From PALSA-1355 sp041499515 (GTDB lineage Bacteria; Planctomycetota; Planctomycetia; Pirellulales; PALSA-1355): 19,089 bases of DNA. The position numbers were made by a program, and so were the translations under genes. How positions within the stretch are numbered: position 1 is the stretch's first letter; the number at the start of each line of letters is the position of its first letter. Positions 1 to 7,186 of the stretch are shown here, one piece after another. The stretch covers positions 1 to 19,089 of the forward strand of contig JBGQKM010000092.1 in NCBI GenBank assembly GCA_041499515.1, read 5' to 3'. The notes beneath the pieces were generated by a model that saw nothing but the letters and a program-made list of their open reading frames with translations, was not told the DNA's origin and ran no database searches.

Positions 1-1160
1 CCGACGATCCACTTGCGATCCTCCGGCGACCAAAGCCGGGTCTGCCGCACGTGCTCATTGCCGATTACGACGTCCAAATATCCATCGTTGTTGAGATCCA
101 ACAACCGCACGCCATTGTCGCCGCCGTCGGCGGCACGCAACGGTTGCCCGCCCAGCAGATTTTTGTTCAGCCGCTCCTGGGCTTCGCGAAAGTTGAGGAA
201 TTTGACGTGCTTGCCGTGCCGAGCGACGGCATGGTCGACCAATTCGATGATCTGGTCGTTGCGAATCCATTTGTGAGGATGAAAAATCAGCGTGAACACA
301 CCCTGCTTGATCACGGCCGCGTCGAGCGCTTTTTCCAAATCGCGGACCGACTGCGGATTGTCGGGCTTGCGCAGCTTTTGCGCGCTCCAGTCGCTGGGCA
401 CGACGCAGGGAAACTCCCAACACAGCCGCCCGATCACGTAGGGATACGCATAGTCCTCGACCGTGGTCACGAACGACTCAAACGGTAGATAGCGGCGGAA
501 GATTTCCTGCGACTGGCCGTCGAGCACCAGCTCGCGGGGCAACTCGGGATCGTTGGCCGTCAGGATGTTGCACACCGAGCTGTCGATCGACAGAAAATTA
601 CCGGCCGGCGTCTTCTGGTTGAAGATCTCGGCATAGAAGCGGGGGCTGGGCGTGTTTTGCGAGTCGCAACACGGCATTCGAAACGCCACGGCCCGACTGC
701 CGGGAATCGCGTCCATCTGGTCGACGCAGCGATCGTAGGTGGCCTTGGCCTTGGCAAAATCGCCCTGCCGCAAGAGCGGGCAGGGATGATCGTAGGTGTG
801 CACCTCCAGGCTCAGCCCCTCTCGCAGCCAGGTCTGCAAATGCGGCTGGCGCGGGTCGATCTGGTTGGTCATGATGCTGACCGGCGCGCGGCCGTCGATT
901 TTTTTCAGCCGCTCCAGGATCGGCCGGAGATAGGCCTCCCATTTTTCGTGACCGCGCATATCGTCGATCGCCAGGATCGCGACGGCCTGCACGTCATCCT
1001 CGCCAACCCATTGCTGGGCGACGAGCTTGGGGAAGCTGCGCGAGACGTAGAAAGGGTCGCTCTGGTCCAAATATACCAGTCGATTGCCGTCGGCTGCCGG
1101 CGCCAAGCTGGCGACAGCCAGCATTGTCAATGCCGAACAAAAACGGGCGGCCCATCGCAT
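1..1160 (-). CDS. Exported polysaccharide-deacetylase-like protein with FG-GAP repeat (partial, C-terminus off window)
   Basis: The gene reads leftward and is still open at the window edge (386 codons visible). The ATG at 1160 is chosen because an AGGAG at 1174-1170 sits 9 nt upstream and a signal peptide follows at once (Arg-rich start, hydrophobic residues about 8-20, Ala-Pro-Ala-Ala then Asp). An in-frame ATG at 1181 lacks this. Residues about 60-330 resemble a NodB-type carbohydrate esterase: AIDD at 64-67 matches the metal Asp motif, HTYDH at 121-125 matches the HxxxH metal motif, FRMP at 160-163 matches the motif 3 Arg, and FHPH at 293-296 lies in the C-terminal motif. Residues about 347-368 form a Ca-binding-type FG-GAP/VCBS repeat (DNG...DLNNDGYLD). 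It probably acts outside the cytoplasm on a polysaccharide. What lies beyond residue 386 is unknown, and loss of deacetylase activity cannot be excluded. Confidence 0.8.
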   Translation of the reverse strand, partial: MRWAARFCSALTMLAVASLAPAADGNRLVYLDQSDPFYVSRSFPKLVAQQWVGEDDVQAVAILAIDDMRGHEKWEAYLRPILERLKKIDGRAPVSIMTNQIDPRQPHLQTWLREGLSLEVHTYDHPCPLLRQGDFAKAKATYDRCVDQMDAIPGSRAVAFRMPCCDSQNTPSPRFYAEIFNQKTPAGNFLSIDSSVCNILTANDPELPRELVLDGQSQEIFRRYLPFESFVTTVEDYAYPYVIGRLCWEFPCVVPSDWSAQKLRKPDNPQSVRDLEKALDAAVIKQGVFTLIFHPHKWIRNDQIIELVDHAVARHGKHVKFLNFREAQERLNKNLLGGQPLRAADGGDNGVRLLDLNNDGYLDVVIGNEHVRQTRLWSPEDRKWIV

Positions 1161-1228
1161 CGCGTCAAGCTCCTGGTTCATGCATATACCGTTCCCCCCG
1201 TCAATTGGCACACCGGGGCAGTGGCGTC

Positions 1229-1234
1229 ATTATA
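1229..1234 (-). promoter_or_regulatory. Putative -10 element for the deacetylase-like gene
   Basis: A perfect TATAAT on the minus strand lies 68 nt before the ATG at 1160. It sits in the 10-mer GGCTATAATG that recurs upstream of aroDE. No convincing -35 hexamer is present at the normal distance. Confidence 0.4.
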
Positions 1235-1319
1235 GCCACGGTCCGGGGCCGGCGGGAGTTTCACTAGACCTCCCAGAATTCCACGATTTGTTTTCCGCGA
1301 ATGAGCGCCGCCATCCGCG

Positions 1320-1348
1320 TTGACCCCCGTGGGGGCATTCAGTAAGAT
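1320..1348 (+). promoter_or_regulatory. Putative sigma70-type promoter of the sugar operon
   Basis: TTGACC at 1320-1325 and TAAGAT at 1343-1348 are separated by exactly 17 bp. They match the -35 consensus at 5 of 6 positions and the -10 consensus at 5 of 6. Transcription would start near 1355 and give a leader of roughly 145 nt before rfbF. An inverted repeat, CCCCC-GT-GGGGG at 1324-1335, overlaps the end of the -35 and the spacer and could be an operator. Confidence 0.5.
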
Positions 1349-1453
1349 TCCGCCTCCTTCGCCAAGCTACCAGCCCTCACACCCTCGAAGCCGGCCCTCC
1401 ACGCGGTTCCCAGCGGCTTTGCTTGTGACCTGATCTGCTTGCCCGAAGGCGAA

Positions 1454-1498
1454 GCGACATGGATGTTGCCTCGTTCACGCTCCTGCGACATGGATGTT
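1454..1498 (+). repeat. 14-bp direct repeat pair before rfbF
   Basis: GCGACATGGATGTT occurs exactly at 1454-1467 and again at 1485-1498, a 31-bp period that ends two bases before the rfbF start codon. Each copy is itself a near-palindrome (GCGACAT-GG-ATGTTGC in the first copy). It could be a protein-binding site, a translational element, or a small local duplication. Confidence 0.6.
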
Positions 1499-1500
1499 CG

Positions 1501-2271
1501 ATGCGCGTTGTGATTCTCGCCGGCGGATTGGGCACGCGGCTGCAAGAAGAGACCACGGTCAAACCCAAACCGATGGTCGAAATCGGCGGCCGCCCGATTC
1601 TCTGGCACATCATGAAGCATTATGCCCACTATGGCTTCAACGAGTTTCTGATCGCGCTGGGCTATAAGGGCGACTGCATCAAGCGTCACTTTCTCGATCA
1701 CTATGCGCTCAACGGCAGTTTGACGATCGATCTGGCCAGCGGCAAAGTCGACGCACACGCCAAGGAATGCGAAAACTGGCTGGTGCATCTGATCGAGACC
1801 GGGGTCGACGCGAATACGGGCGGCCGAGTCCGACGGCTGCGGCGATGGCTCGACGCCGGCACGTTCATGGTCACCTACGGCGACGGCGTGTGCGACGTCG
1901 ATCTCAAGGCGCTGTTGCGCTTTCATCAGGCCTCGGGCCGCGTCGCCACGGTCACCGCCGTGCGTCCGCCGGCCCGTTATGGCGGACTGCTGTTCGAGGG
2001 CGATCTCGTCTCGCGGTTCACCGAAAAGCCGCAAGCCGGCGAAGGCTGGATCAACGGCGGTTTTTTGGTTTGCGAACCGAGAATCTTCGACTACTTGGAT
2101 GGCGACAGCAGCAGCTTGGAAATCGCGCTGTTGGAACGGCTGGCCGAAGAAGGCCAACTGGCCGCCTATCGTCACGATCGTTTTTGGCAGTGCATGGATA
2201 CGCTCCGCGACAAGCGGCAACTGGACGCTCTTTGGGAACAAGGCACGGCACCCTGGAAGGTATGGACATGA
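1501..2271 (+). CDS. rfbF: Glucose-1-phosphate cytidylyltransferase
   Basis: Makes CDP-glucose from CTP and glucose-1-phosphate in the cytoplasm, the entry step of CDP-deoxysugar synthesis. The 256-aa protein begins with the nucleotidyltransferase signature LAGGLGTRL (residues 6-14) followed by EETTVKPKPMVEIGG (16-30). It has YGDGVCDVD at 126-134 for metal and nucleotide binding, and FTEKP at 173-177. Length and motifs fit RfbF rather than the dTDP-glucose enzyme RmlA, whose start region differs. The ATG at 1501 gives the canonical N-terminus. An in-frame ATG at 1459 would add 14 residues (AAGG at 1446-1449 could serve it) and is considered less likely. The gene overlaps rfbG by 4 nt (ATGA), so it opens a co-translated operon. 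Confidence 0.93.
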   Translation: MRVVILAGGLGTRLQEETTVKPKPMVEIGGRPILWHIMKHYAHYGFNEFLIALGYKGDCIKRHFLDHYALNGSLTIDLASGKVDAHAKECENWLVHLIETGVDANTGGRVRRLRRWLDAGTFMVTYGDGVCDVDLKALLRFHQASGRVATVTAVRPPARYGGLLFEGDLVSRFTEKPQAGEGWINGGFLVCEPRIFDYLDGDSSSLEIALLERLAEEGQLAAYRHDRFWQCMDTLRDKRQLDALWEQGTAPWKVWT

Positions 2272-3293
2272 ATTCATTTTGGCAGGATCGTCCGACGCTG
2301 GTCACCGGCGGCAGCGGCCTGGTCGGCGGCTGGCTGGTTTCACGCCTGCTGGATGCCGGTGCCGACGTGGTTTGCCTGGTACGCGATTGGGCACCGCAAA
2401 GCGAACTGGCCCGCAACGATTGGACCGGACGCGTGCGCATCGTGCGCGGCGACGTCTGCGACCAGCCGCTGTTGGAACGGCTGTTGGGCGAGTACGAGGT
2501 CGACAGCGTGTTCCATCTGGCGGCCCAAGCCATCGTGGGCGTGGCCAATCGCAACCCGGTCTCGACCTTCGAATCGAACATTCGCGGCACGTGGGCCCTG
2601 TTGGAAGCCTGCCGCCGCAGCCCCCGAGTGAAGCAAATCGTCACGGCCTCGTCCGACAAGGCCTACGGCGACCACGACCAATTACCGTATGACGAAGACG
2701 CGCCGCTGGAGGGTCGGCACCCGTACGACGTGAGCAAGTCGTGCGCCGACTTGATCGCCCGCAGCTATGCGGAAACCTACGATCTGCCGGTGGCCATCAC
2801 GCGCTGCGGCAACTTCTATGGCGGCGGCGATTTGAATTGGAACCGCATCGTGCCGGGCACGATTCGCGCGGCCCTGCGCGGATTGCGGCCGATCATTCGC
2901 TCCGACGGGCTGTTCGTTCGCGATTATTTTTACGTCGAAGACGGGGTGGCCGCTTACATGCGCTTGGCCGAGTATCTGGCGCGTCGCCCCGAGCTGCGCG
3001 GCGAAGCGTTCAATTTCTCGAACGAATTGCAGATCACGGTTTTGGATTTGGTCAACGAAATCTTGCGGCTGATGGACCTGGATCTGAAACCCCAGGTGCT
3101 CAACGACGCTCCGCACGAAATTCGGCATCAGTACTTATGCGCCGCCAAGGCGCGGCGGCTGCTGGCATGGCAACCGCTGTTCAGTCTGGAACAGGGATTG
3201 CGGCCGACGATCGACTGGTACAAACATTTTTTGGAGCGGGGATCATGCACGACGCACAACCTGTCTGCCGATCTTGCGGGGAAGGCCGCCTGA
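2268..3293 (+). CDS. rfbG: CDP-glucose 4,6-dehydratase
   Basis: Converts CDP-glucose to CDP-4-keto-6-deoxyglucose using bound NAD. This 341-aa extended SDR has the Rossmann motif TGGSGLVG (13-20), FHLAAQ at 82-87, the SSDKAYG stretch at 128-134 with the dehydratase Asp-Lys pair, catalytic YDVSK at 153-157, and NFYGGGDLNWNRIVPG (182-197), characteristic of RfbG. The ATG at 2268 is preferred to the in-frame ATG at 2262 because GGAAGG at 2255-2260 is correctly spaced for 2268. It overlaps the rfbF stop by 4 nt. Its last 16 codons overlap the next gene by 49 nt; the tail after about residue 324 is probably not part of the fold. No RfbH-type 3-dehydrase follows, so the 4-keto intermediate is presumably taken up by the methyltransferase and epimerase downstream. 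Confidence 0.93.
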   Translation: MNSFWQDRPTLVTGGSGLVGGWLVSRLLDAGADVVCLVRDWAPQSELARNDWTGRVRIVRGDVCDQPLLERLLGEYEVDSVFHLAAQAIVGVANRNPVSTFESNIRGTWALLEACRRSPRVKQIVTASSDKAYGDHDQLPYDEDAPLEGRHPYDVSKSCADLIARSYAETYDLPVAITRCGNFYGGGDLNWNRIVPGTIRAALRGLRPIIRSDGLFVRDYFYVEDGVAAYMRLAEYLARRPELRGEAFNFSNELQITVLDLVNEILRLMDLDLKPQVLNDAPHEIRHQYLCAAKARRLLAWQPLFSLEQGLRPTIDWYKHFLERGSCTTHNLSADLAGKAA

Positions 3294-4474
3294 CGCCGCT
3301 GTTGGCTTTGGGCCAGATGCCTCTGGCCAATCGCCTGCTGACTGACGAACAGCTTGCCGCGGCCGAGCCCAGTTATCCGCTGGACCTGGTGCTATGCCCC
3401 CATTGCGCCCTGGTGCAAATCACCGAAACAGTGCCGGCCGAAGAGCTGTTGCGTCACTACCTATACTTCTCGTCGTTCTCCAACAGCATGTTGCTGCGCG
3501 CCCGCCAACTGACCGGCCAGATCATGGCCTCAAAAAAACTGCGTCCCACGAGCTTGGTGATCGAAATCGCCAGCAACGACGGATACCTGCTGCAAAACTA
3601 TCAGGCGGCGGGCATTCCGGTGCTGGGGATCGAGCCGGCTGTGGACGTCGCCGCCGTGGCGCAAGGTGAAAACGGCGTGCCCACGCTGTGTCGTTTTTTT
3701 GGCCGCGACCTGGCCCTGCAGTTGGAAGGCTGCGGCCAGCCGGCAGACGTCGTGCACGCCCACCACGTGCTGGCCCAGGTCGCCGACCTGAACGGGTTCG
3801 TCGCCGGCCTGCGCATCGTGCTCAAGGATACCGGCGTGGCGGTGCTCGAAGTGCCGTACGTCAAAGACCTGATCGACCAGGTCGAGTTCGACACGATCTA
3901 CCACGATCATCTCTGCTATTTTTCGCTCACCGCGGTGGCGCATCTGCTGGAGCGAAACGGTCTGGTCGTCCACGACGTCGAACGGCTTGCCGTCCACGGC
4001 GGCTCACTGCGATTGTTCGTCGGCAAGCAGGGACAGTCGTCGTCGCGCGTGAAAGCACTGCTCGACGAGGAAACGTCCTGGGGCGTCGAACAGGCCACGT
4101 TTTACCTCGGCTTCGGTCAGCGCGTGGAACGCCTGCGACATGAACTGATGACCTTGCTGCAACGGTTGAAGTCCGAGGGCCGACGGATCGCGGTCTACGG
4201 CGCGTCGGCCAAGGGGAGCATGCTGTTGAATTACTTCAAGATCGGCAGCGACATGATCGACTTCGTCGTCGATCGCAACACGTTCAAGCAGGGCCGCTAC
4301 ACGCCCGGCACGCACTTGAAGATCCACAGCCCGGAAAAACTCGCCGAAGACAAACCCGACTACGTGCTGCTGCTAAGCCGAAACTTTGCCGACGAGATTT
4401 TAGCCCAGCAGGCCGACTTTCGGCGGCGTGGCGGGCGGTTCATCATTCCGATCCCCAGCGTCAAAGTCGCTTAG
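3245..4474 (+). CDS. NDP-4-keto-6-deoxyhexose C-methyltransferase (TylC3/NovU/TcaB9 family)
   Basis: Predicted SAM-dependent C-methyltransferase acting next to the C4 ketone of the CDP-sugar; position C3 or C5 cannot be read from sequence. The 409-aa length matches the family. The N-terminal zinc site is C8/C11 with C51/C54. YFSSFSNS (74-81) matches the conserved substrate loop, and the SAM fold begins near VIEIASNDGYLLQ (105-117). The motif YHDH at 219-222 corresponds to the catalytic YHEH of TcaB9-type enzymes, with Asp replacing Glu. GASAKG (319-324) opens the C-terminal domain (Methyltransf_14 type). The ATG at 3245 has GGAG 8 nt upstream and puts the zinc motif at the N-terminus. It overlaps rfbG by 49 nt. 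Some upstream sequence is open in this frame but is rfbG out of frame. Confidence 0.88.
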   Translation: MHDAQPVCRSCGEGRLTPLLALGQMPLANRLLTDEQLAAAEPSYPLDLVLCPHCALVQITETVPAEELLRHYLYFSSFSNSMLLRARQLTGQIMASKKLRPTSLVIEIASNDGYLLQNYQAAGIPVLGIEPAVDVAAVAQGENGVPTLCRFFGRDLALQLEGCGQPADVVHAHHVLAQVADLNGFVAGLRIVLKDTGVAVLEVPYVKDLIDQVEFDTIYHDHLCYFSLTAVAHLLERNGLVVHDVERLAVHGGSLRLFVGKQGQSSSRVKALLDEETSWGVEQATFYLGFGQRVERLRHELMTLLQRLKSEGRRIAVYGASAKGSMLLNYFKIGSDMIDFVVDRNTFKQGRYTPGTHLKIHSPEKLAEDKPDYVLLLSRNFADEILAQQADFRRRGGRFIIPIPSVKVA

Positions 4475-4491
4475 CGCGGAGAAGTTCGGCA

Positions 4492-5034
4492 GTGCTCTTT
4501 ACGGCATCGCACGTTCGCGGAGTGTTCTTGATCGAGCCGGAGCGGCGGATCGACGAGCGCGGATTCTTCGCCCGCACGTGGTGCCAGCAAGAATTCTCCG
4601 CCCGGGGACTCAACCCCTGCGTTGCCCAGTGCAATACGTCGCTGAGTCACAAACAGGGGACGCTTCGCGGCCTGCACTATCAGGTCGCGCCGCACGCGGA
4701 GGCGAAACTGGTGCGTTGCGTCCGCGGGGCCGTTTTCGACGTGGCGGTCGACTTACGGACCGATTCGCCCACGTTGCACCAATGGTTCGGCGCGGAATTG
4801 ACGGCCGACAATCGCCAAATGCTGTACGTCCCCCAAGGTTGTGCCCACGGATACTTGACACTGTGCGATGACACGGAAGTGCTCTACCAGGTTTCGGATT
4901 TCTACTGTCCGCAAGCCGAGCGCGGCGTGCGCTGGAATGATCCCAAGTTTGGCATTTCCTGGCCCCAACCGCTGCGCGTCATCTCGCCGAAAGATGGTTC
5001 CTATCGACTCTTGGAAGACCAGCGGGCCGCCTGA
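4492..5034 (+). CDS. rfbC: NDP-4-keto-6-deoxyhexose 3,5-epimerase (RmlC-like)
   Basis: Cupin epimerase that inverts C3 and/or C5 of a 4-keto-6-deoxyhexose. The 180-aa protein has DERGFF (21-26), RGLHYQ (59-64) with the catalytic base His62, KLVRCVRGAVFDVAVDLR (72-89), PQGCAHGY with His119, and the catalytic Tyr132 in VLYQ. The following family stretch TNYY reads SDFY here (135-138), a Tyr-to-Phe change. The start is a GTG at 4492, with GGAG at 4478-4481 ten bases upstream and a gap of 17 bases from the previous stop. The stop overlaps the next ATG by one base (TGATG). Beside rfbF/rfbG its substrate is expected to be CDP-linked, not the dTDP-linked one of rhamnose synthesis. Whether it epimerises one or both carbons is open. 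Confidence 0.9.
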   Translation: MLFTASHVRGVFLIEPERRIDERGFFARTWCQQEFSARGLNPCVAQCNTSLSHKQGTLRGLHYQVAPHAEAKLVRCVRGAVFDVAVDLRTDSPTLHQWFGAELTADNRQMLYVPQGCAHGYLTLCDDTEVLYQVSDFYCPQAERGVRWNDPKFGISWPQPLRVISPKDGSYRLLEDQRAA

Positions 5035-6023
5035 TGAGCAATCTGCAATCACGACGCAATGTGCGAGTGCTGGTGACCGGAGCCAACGGCTTTGTTGGCC
5101 GGCATTGCCTGCCGCTGTTGGTCCGCATGGTTGCCGAAGTTCATGCAGTGACTTCTCGTCCGACGATCGCCCGCCAGCCATCCGTCGACTGGCACCAGGC
5201 CGATCTGCTCGATCGCGGCGACATCAAGAATCTGATCGCTGAGATTCGGCCGAGCCACCTGCTGCACCTGGCTTGGCTGACGTCTCCGGGGCAATATCGC
5301 ACCTCGCCGGACAACGCGCGCTGGGCCGAAGCCGGTATCGAACTGGTCCGACAGTTTGCGATTTGCGGTGGACGCCGACTGGTGATCGCCGGCACGTGCT
5401 TCGAGTATGGCCCCACCGAAAGTGCCTGCCGCGAATCCTCGACGCCGCTTTTGCCTGGCACGCCCTATGGCCAGGCGAAATTGGCCTTGTGGCAAGCCGT
5501 GGAAACGCTGGCCCGGCAACACGGACTCTCGGCTGCCTGGACCCGCACGTTCCACTTGTATGGACCGCACGAACATCCCCAGCGCTTCGTGCCGTCGGTC
5601 ATCCGGGCGCTGGTCGAGGGTCGCCCGGCACTTTGCTCAAGTGGCGAACAATTTCGAGATTTCTTGCACGTGGCCGACGTGGCCGCGGCGCACGTGCGAT
5701 TGCTCGACAGCGAAGTGCAGGGTGCAGTAAACGTCGCCTCGGGGCAGGCGGTCCTGGTCAAAGAAGTGGCCAGGGCCATTGGCCAACTGCTCCGGCGGAC
5801 CGAACTGATTCAACTCGGCGCACTGCCTACGTCCACCAGCGAGCCGGCCGTACTGACAGCCGATGTCACACGCTTACGGCGCGAAGTGGGTTGGAGCCCG
5901 GAATACGATCTGCTGCGAGGATTACGACACACCATCGACTGGTGGCGCAACGGCGAGATACCTTTATGCTCTCATGCACTCCCTGCCCGGTATGTAACGC
6001 CCAGGCAACGGCTGAATTCCTGA
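5034..6023 (+). CDS. NAD(P)-dependent sugar epimerase/4-ketoreductase (extended SDR)
   Basis: A 329-aa extended SDR. It has the cofactor motif TGANGFVG (15-22), LLHLAW in the NNAG-like position (75-80), AGTCFEYG as the Ser/Thr strand (119-126), the catalytic YGQAK (about 144-148), and FHLYGPHEHPQRFVP (about 168-182). The position after dehydratase, C-methyltransferase and epimerase argues that it reduces the C4 ketone to give the final CDP-sugar; this is inferred from context. A 4-epimerase role is the alternative. The ATG at 5034 overlaps the rfbC stop (TGATG), implying translational coupling. The last 58 bases overlap the next gene, so the C-terminal residues after about 310 are probably a tail. 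It is not RmlD proper, as the motifs fit the broader GalE-like group. Confidence 0.8.
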   Translation: MSNLQSRRNVRVLVTGANGFVGRHCLPLLVRMVAEVHAVTSRPTIARQPSVDWHQADLLDRGDIKNLIAEIRPSHLLHLAWLTSPGQYRTSPDNARWAEAGIELVRQFAICGGRRLVIAGTCFEYGPTESACRESSTPLLPGTPYGQAKLALWQAVETLARQHGLSAAWTRTFHLYGPHEHPQRFVPSVIRALVEGRPALCSSGEQFRDFLHVADVAAAHVRLLDSEVQGAVNVASGQAVLVKEVARAIGQLLRRTELIQLGALPTSTSEPAVLTADVTRLRREVGWSPEYDLLRGLRHTIDWWRNGEIPLCSHALPARYVTPRQRLNS

Positions 6024-7174
6024 GACGCGACGGCGTGCCAGTCCATCAGCACTTGCTGATGCCGAGTCGCCAGGCTGCGCGTTCGATGGCGCGCGGATCG
6101 CTCCGTATGCGCGTTTGCCGTCAGTGCGGATTTGTGTTCAACGCGGAATTCGATCCAGGGTTGCTCGATTACGGTGCGCAGTACGATAACTCGCTAAACT
6201 GTTCGGCCGCCTTCGACAGTTATCTCGACGACCTGGTTACCTACCTAACGCTCGAGCGGGGAGTGCACGAGGCTCGGATTGTCGAAGTCGGTTGCGGACA
6301 AGGAACCTTGTTGCGCAAACTCGTGGCCGACCCGGCAGTGGGCAACGAGGCCGTGGGTTTCGATCCCAGCTATCGGGGCCCGGAAAGCGATTTTTCCGGG
6401 CGAGTGCGATTCGTCAAGCAGTTCTTCGATGGGACTCAACTTGCGATCCGGCCCGACGTCGTGATCTGCCGCCACGTGCTAGAACACATTGAGCAGCCCG
6501 CGGCCTTTCTCGAGAGTCTTGGGGCGGCCTTGCAGGCCTCGGGCGCACTAAGCGCGCGGGTGTTCTTCGAGACGCCCTGCGTCGAATGGATCTTGCGCAA
6601 TCAGGTCGTCTGGGATTTCTTTTACGAACATTGTTCGTTGTTCAGCAGCGGTTCATTGGCCTGGACGTTCTGTCGCGCCGGATTCGAAGTCTCGCGGGTG
6701 AAGCACGTGTTTGGCGGTCAGTATCTGTGGATCGAGGCCAATTGGTCGCGCAACCCGCCGCGGGCCGCCGGCTCGATGGCCGCCGCCGATCCTGGCGAGC
6801 TGCCCGGCCTGGCGGACCAGTTTGCCACGGTGGAACACGCGCAATGCTCAGCGTGGGTGCGCGAGACCGATCGTTTACGGCAGGCCGGTCGCATCGCCTT
6901 GTGGGGCGCCGGGGCCAAGGGAGTCACCTTCGCCAACCTGGTCGATCCTCTGGCAGAGCGGATCGACTGCGTGGTCGACGTCAATCCGAAGAAACAGGGG
7001 AAGTTTCTGCCCGGCACCGGCCATCCGCTGATCGCCCCGTCGCAACTGGGCGATTACCGAATTTCAACCGCGCTGGTGTTGAATCCGAACTATGTCGACG
7101 AAATACACCGCACGTTGCAGGCCTTGAATTCCCAGGTCGCAGTGCTCGATCTGATGGGCGCGATCCGCGTGTAA
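5966..7174 (+). CDS. Divergent methyltransferase with zinc N-terminus and C-methyltransferase-type C-terminus
   Basis: A 402-aa protein with the same three-part layout as the C-methyltransferase at 3245. It has a zinc site C7/C10 with C51/C54, a substrate loop YDNS (73-76), a SAM domain with VEVGCGQGTLL (107-117) and CRHVLEHI (168-175), and a C-terminal domain with WGAGAKGV (313-320) and VVDVNPKKQGKFLPGT (336-351). In place of the YHDH motif it has FYEH at residues 219-222, keeping His222 and Glu221 but replacing the Tyr by Phe. It may methylate a second carbon of the same sugar, or have shifted to another donor or acceptor. The ATG at 5966 gives the CxxC start; GAG at 5955-5957 is a weak ribosome site. 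It overlaps the preceding gene by 58 nt. Homology is clear, substrate unknown. Confidence 0.8.
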   Translation: MLSCTPCPVCNAQATAEFLRRDGVPVHQHLLMPSRQAARSMARGSLRMRVCRQCGFVFNAEFDPGLLDYGAQYDNSLNCSAAFDSYLDDLVTYLTLERGVHEARIVEVGCGQGTLLRKLVADPAVGNEAVGFDPSYRGPESDFSGRVRFVKQFFDGTQLAIRPDVVICRHVLEHIEQPAAFLESLGAALQASGALSARVFFETPCVEWILRNQVVWDFFYEHCSLFSSGSLAWTFCRAGFEVSRVKHVFGGQYLWIEANWSRNPPRAAGSMAAADPGELPGLADQFATVEHAQCSAWVRETDRLRQAGRIALWGAGAKGVTFANLVDPLAERIDCVVDVNPKKQGKFLPGTGHPLIAPSQLGDYRISTALVLNPNYVDEIHRTLQALNSQVAVLDLMGAIRV

Positions 7175-7186
7175 GGACATTGAACC

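Larger units (their letters stand above)
1161..1500. other. Divergent intergenic region (deacetylase-like gene / rfbF operon)
   Basis: No gene is supported in these 340 bases. They hold the minus-strand -10 at 1229-1234, a plus-strand promoter at 1320-1348 with a C5/G5 inverted repeat in its spacer, and a 14-bp direct repeat at 1454-1467 and 1485-1498 just before rfbF. Apparent reading frames here are continuations of shadows of the flanking genes. Confidence 0.6.

Noticed and set aside
51..488. 145-codon plus-strand frame at the left edge
   Set aside because: It lies antisense to the deacetylase-like gene, whose minus-strand translation has NodB and FG-GAP motifs; the plus frame has none.
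657..1235. 192-codon plus-strand frame
   Set aside because: It runs opposite the signal peptide and NodB region of the minus-strand gene, with no ribosome site or domain.
1767..2267. N-terminal extension of the RfbG frame
   Set aside because: The frame is open through rfbF but the translation is Arg-rich and domainless. The Rossmann start and ribosome site place the true start at 2268.
1339..2277. 312-codon open frame on the minus strand
   Set aside because: It is the exact antisense shadow of rfbF and its leader. It has no recognisable domain, while the plus strand encodes all RfbF motifs.
5273..5965. N-terminal extension of the second methyltransferase frame
   Set aside because: It overlaps the SDR gene out of frame and has no domain; the zinc CxxC start is at 5966.
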